A stretch of DNA of 8,083 nucleotides from Chloroflexota bacterium (GTDB lineage: Bacteria; Chloroflexota; Dehalococcoidia; JACPPY01): assembly GCA_016189825.1 (NCBI GenBank), contig JACPRR010000107.1, positions 1-8,083 on the forward strand. Direction: 5' to 3'. This document shows, in pieces, positions 7,575 through 8,083 of this stretch. Under the pieces are notes generated by a model. The model saw only the letters and a list, made by a program, of their open reading frames with translations, did no database searches and was not told where the DNA came from. Made by a program: the position numbers and the translations under genes. Each line of letters opens with the position of its first letter. The first letter of the stretch is position 1.

Positions 7575-8083
7575 GGATCGGCCTACAACGGGCATTTCCA
7601 GTCAGTGTGTTACCACCCACTCTTCCTGTTCAACCATTTCGGGGACTGCGAGGGCGCCCTGCTGCGGTCGGGTAACGTCCACAGCGCCGAGCGGTGGCAG
7701 CAAGTCCTTGCGCCGACGGTGGCACGTTATCTGCGCGAGAGTGTGCGACTGCTCTTCCGGGGCGACGCCGCCTTTGGCAAGCTGGAAAAATGCGAATACC
7801 TGGAGCCACGCGGCATCGGCTATGCCTTCCGACTTCCTGCCAACGAGGTGCTGCGGGAGCATATCAAGCATCTGCTCAAGCGGCCGGTGGGAAGACCTCC
7901 GCAGAAGCCTATCGTCTGCTATCATGACTTCCAGTACCAAGCTGGGAGCTGGGACCATAACAGGAGTGTGGTGGCCAAAGTGGAGTGGCACCTGGGAGAG
8001 CTATTTCCCCGGCTGGGTTTCATCGTGACCAACCTTTCCTCCAAAGCCAAGGGCGTAGCGCACTTCTGCAATGGACGTGGGAC
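7575..8083 (+). mobile_element. Internal fragment of an IS1380-family transposase, missing its N-terminus and running off the window
   Basis: The frame starting at 7575 is open to the window end. It reads G-S-A-Y-N-G-H-F-Q, then V-C-Y-H-P-L-F-L-F-N, L-L-R-S-G-N-V-H-S-A-E-R-W, R-G-D-A-A-F, V-G-R-P-P-Q-K-P, V-A-K-V-E-W-H, G-F-I-V-T-N-L and N-G-R-G. This is the central part of IS1380-type DDE transposases. The Asp of R-G-D-A-A-F (codon 7764-7766) fits the second catalytic Asp. The first Asp, expected a few residues before G-S-A-Y-N-G, lies before the junction and is absent; the catalytic Glu would follow just past the window. No left terminal inverted repeat and no start codon are present. The frame differs from sbcC, so any fused product translates this part out of frame. 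Confidence 0.9.

Noticed and set aside
5623..8028. One continuous 801-residue protein from TTG 5623 to a stop at 8028
   Set aside because: Residues after about 650 are low-complexity Ser/Arg/Thr sequence. The +3 frame of the same DNA encodes clear IS1380 transposase, so the tail is an out-of-frame reading.
1..8083. tRNA, rRNA, SRP RNA, CRISPR arrays or long direct repeats
   Set aside because: I looked for these and recognised none. Coding sequence fills nearly the whole window.

Overview
The window carries a conserved housekeeping block from a GC-rich bacterium (about 60% GC by eye). I infer a member of the Chloroflexota, most likely Dehalococcoidia-like. The reasons are the dgt-dnaG-rpoD order, the C-x3-C spacing in the DnaG zinc ribbon, the style of the Ffh and SigA proteins, and the form of the SbcC N-terminus. 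This placement rests on remembered family resemblance, not on a search.

Layout, left to right. Positions 1-147 (+) hold the last 48 codons of a probable dNTP triphosphohydrolase (dgt, HD superfamily). Its stop overlaps the start of dnaG (primase, 144-1961, +) in an ATGA junction. After 65 bp with a good -10 box comes rpoD, the primary sigma factor (2027-3616, +). It runs tail to tail into ffh, the SRP GTPase (3604-4950, -), and the two stop-codon ends overlap by 13 bp. A 143-bp divergent spacer (4951-5093) holds promoter-like elements in both directions. A two-hairpin ferritin/rubrerythrin-like diiron protein (5094-5612, +) follows, and 10 bp later a TTG-started sbcC/rad50-like gene (5623 to about 7574, +). 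No gene-free stretch exceeds 300 bp.

The right end is abnormal. Near 7575 the second coiled-coil arm of SbcC stops in mid-gene. The sequence switches, without a terminal inverted repeat, to the middle of an IS1380-family transposase in another frame, which runs off the window. SbcC therefore lacks its signature motif and Walker B, and the transposase lacks its N-terminus. This is either a real deletion-type rearrangement or a chimeric join made by an assembler at a multicopy IS.

Functionally the left half is a variant of the macromolecular-synthesis gene cluster (nucleotide pool control, priming of replication, housekeeping transcription), with protein targeting encoded convergently. The right half pairs a possible iron or peroxide-handling protein with a DNA double-strand-break nuclease subunit. 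I see no evidence for a wholly new system. The most worthwhile items are the sbcC/IS1380 junction, the abrupt GC drop at the start of the DnaG C-terminal domain, the rpoD/ffh overlap, and substitutions in otherwise conserved DnaG and Ffh motifs.
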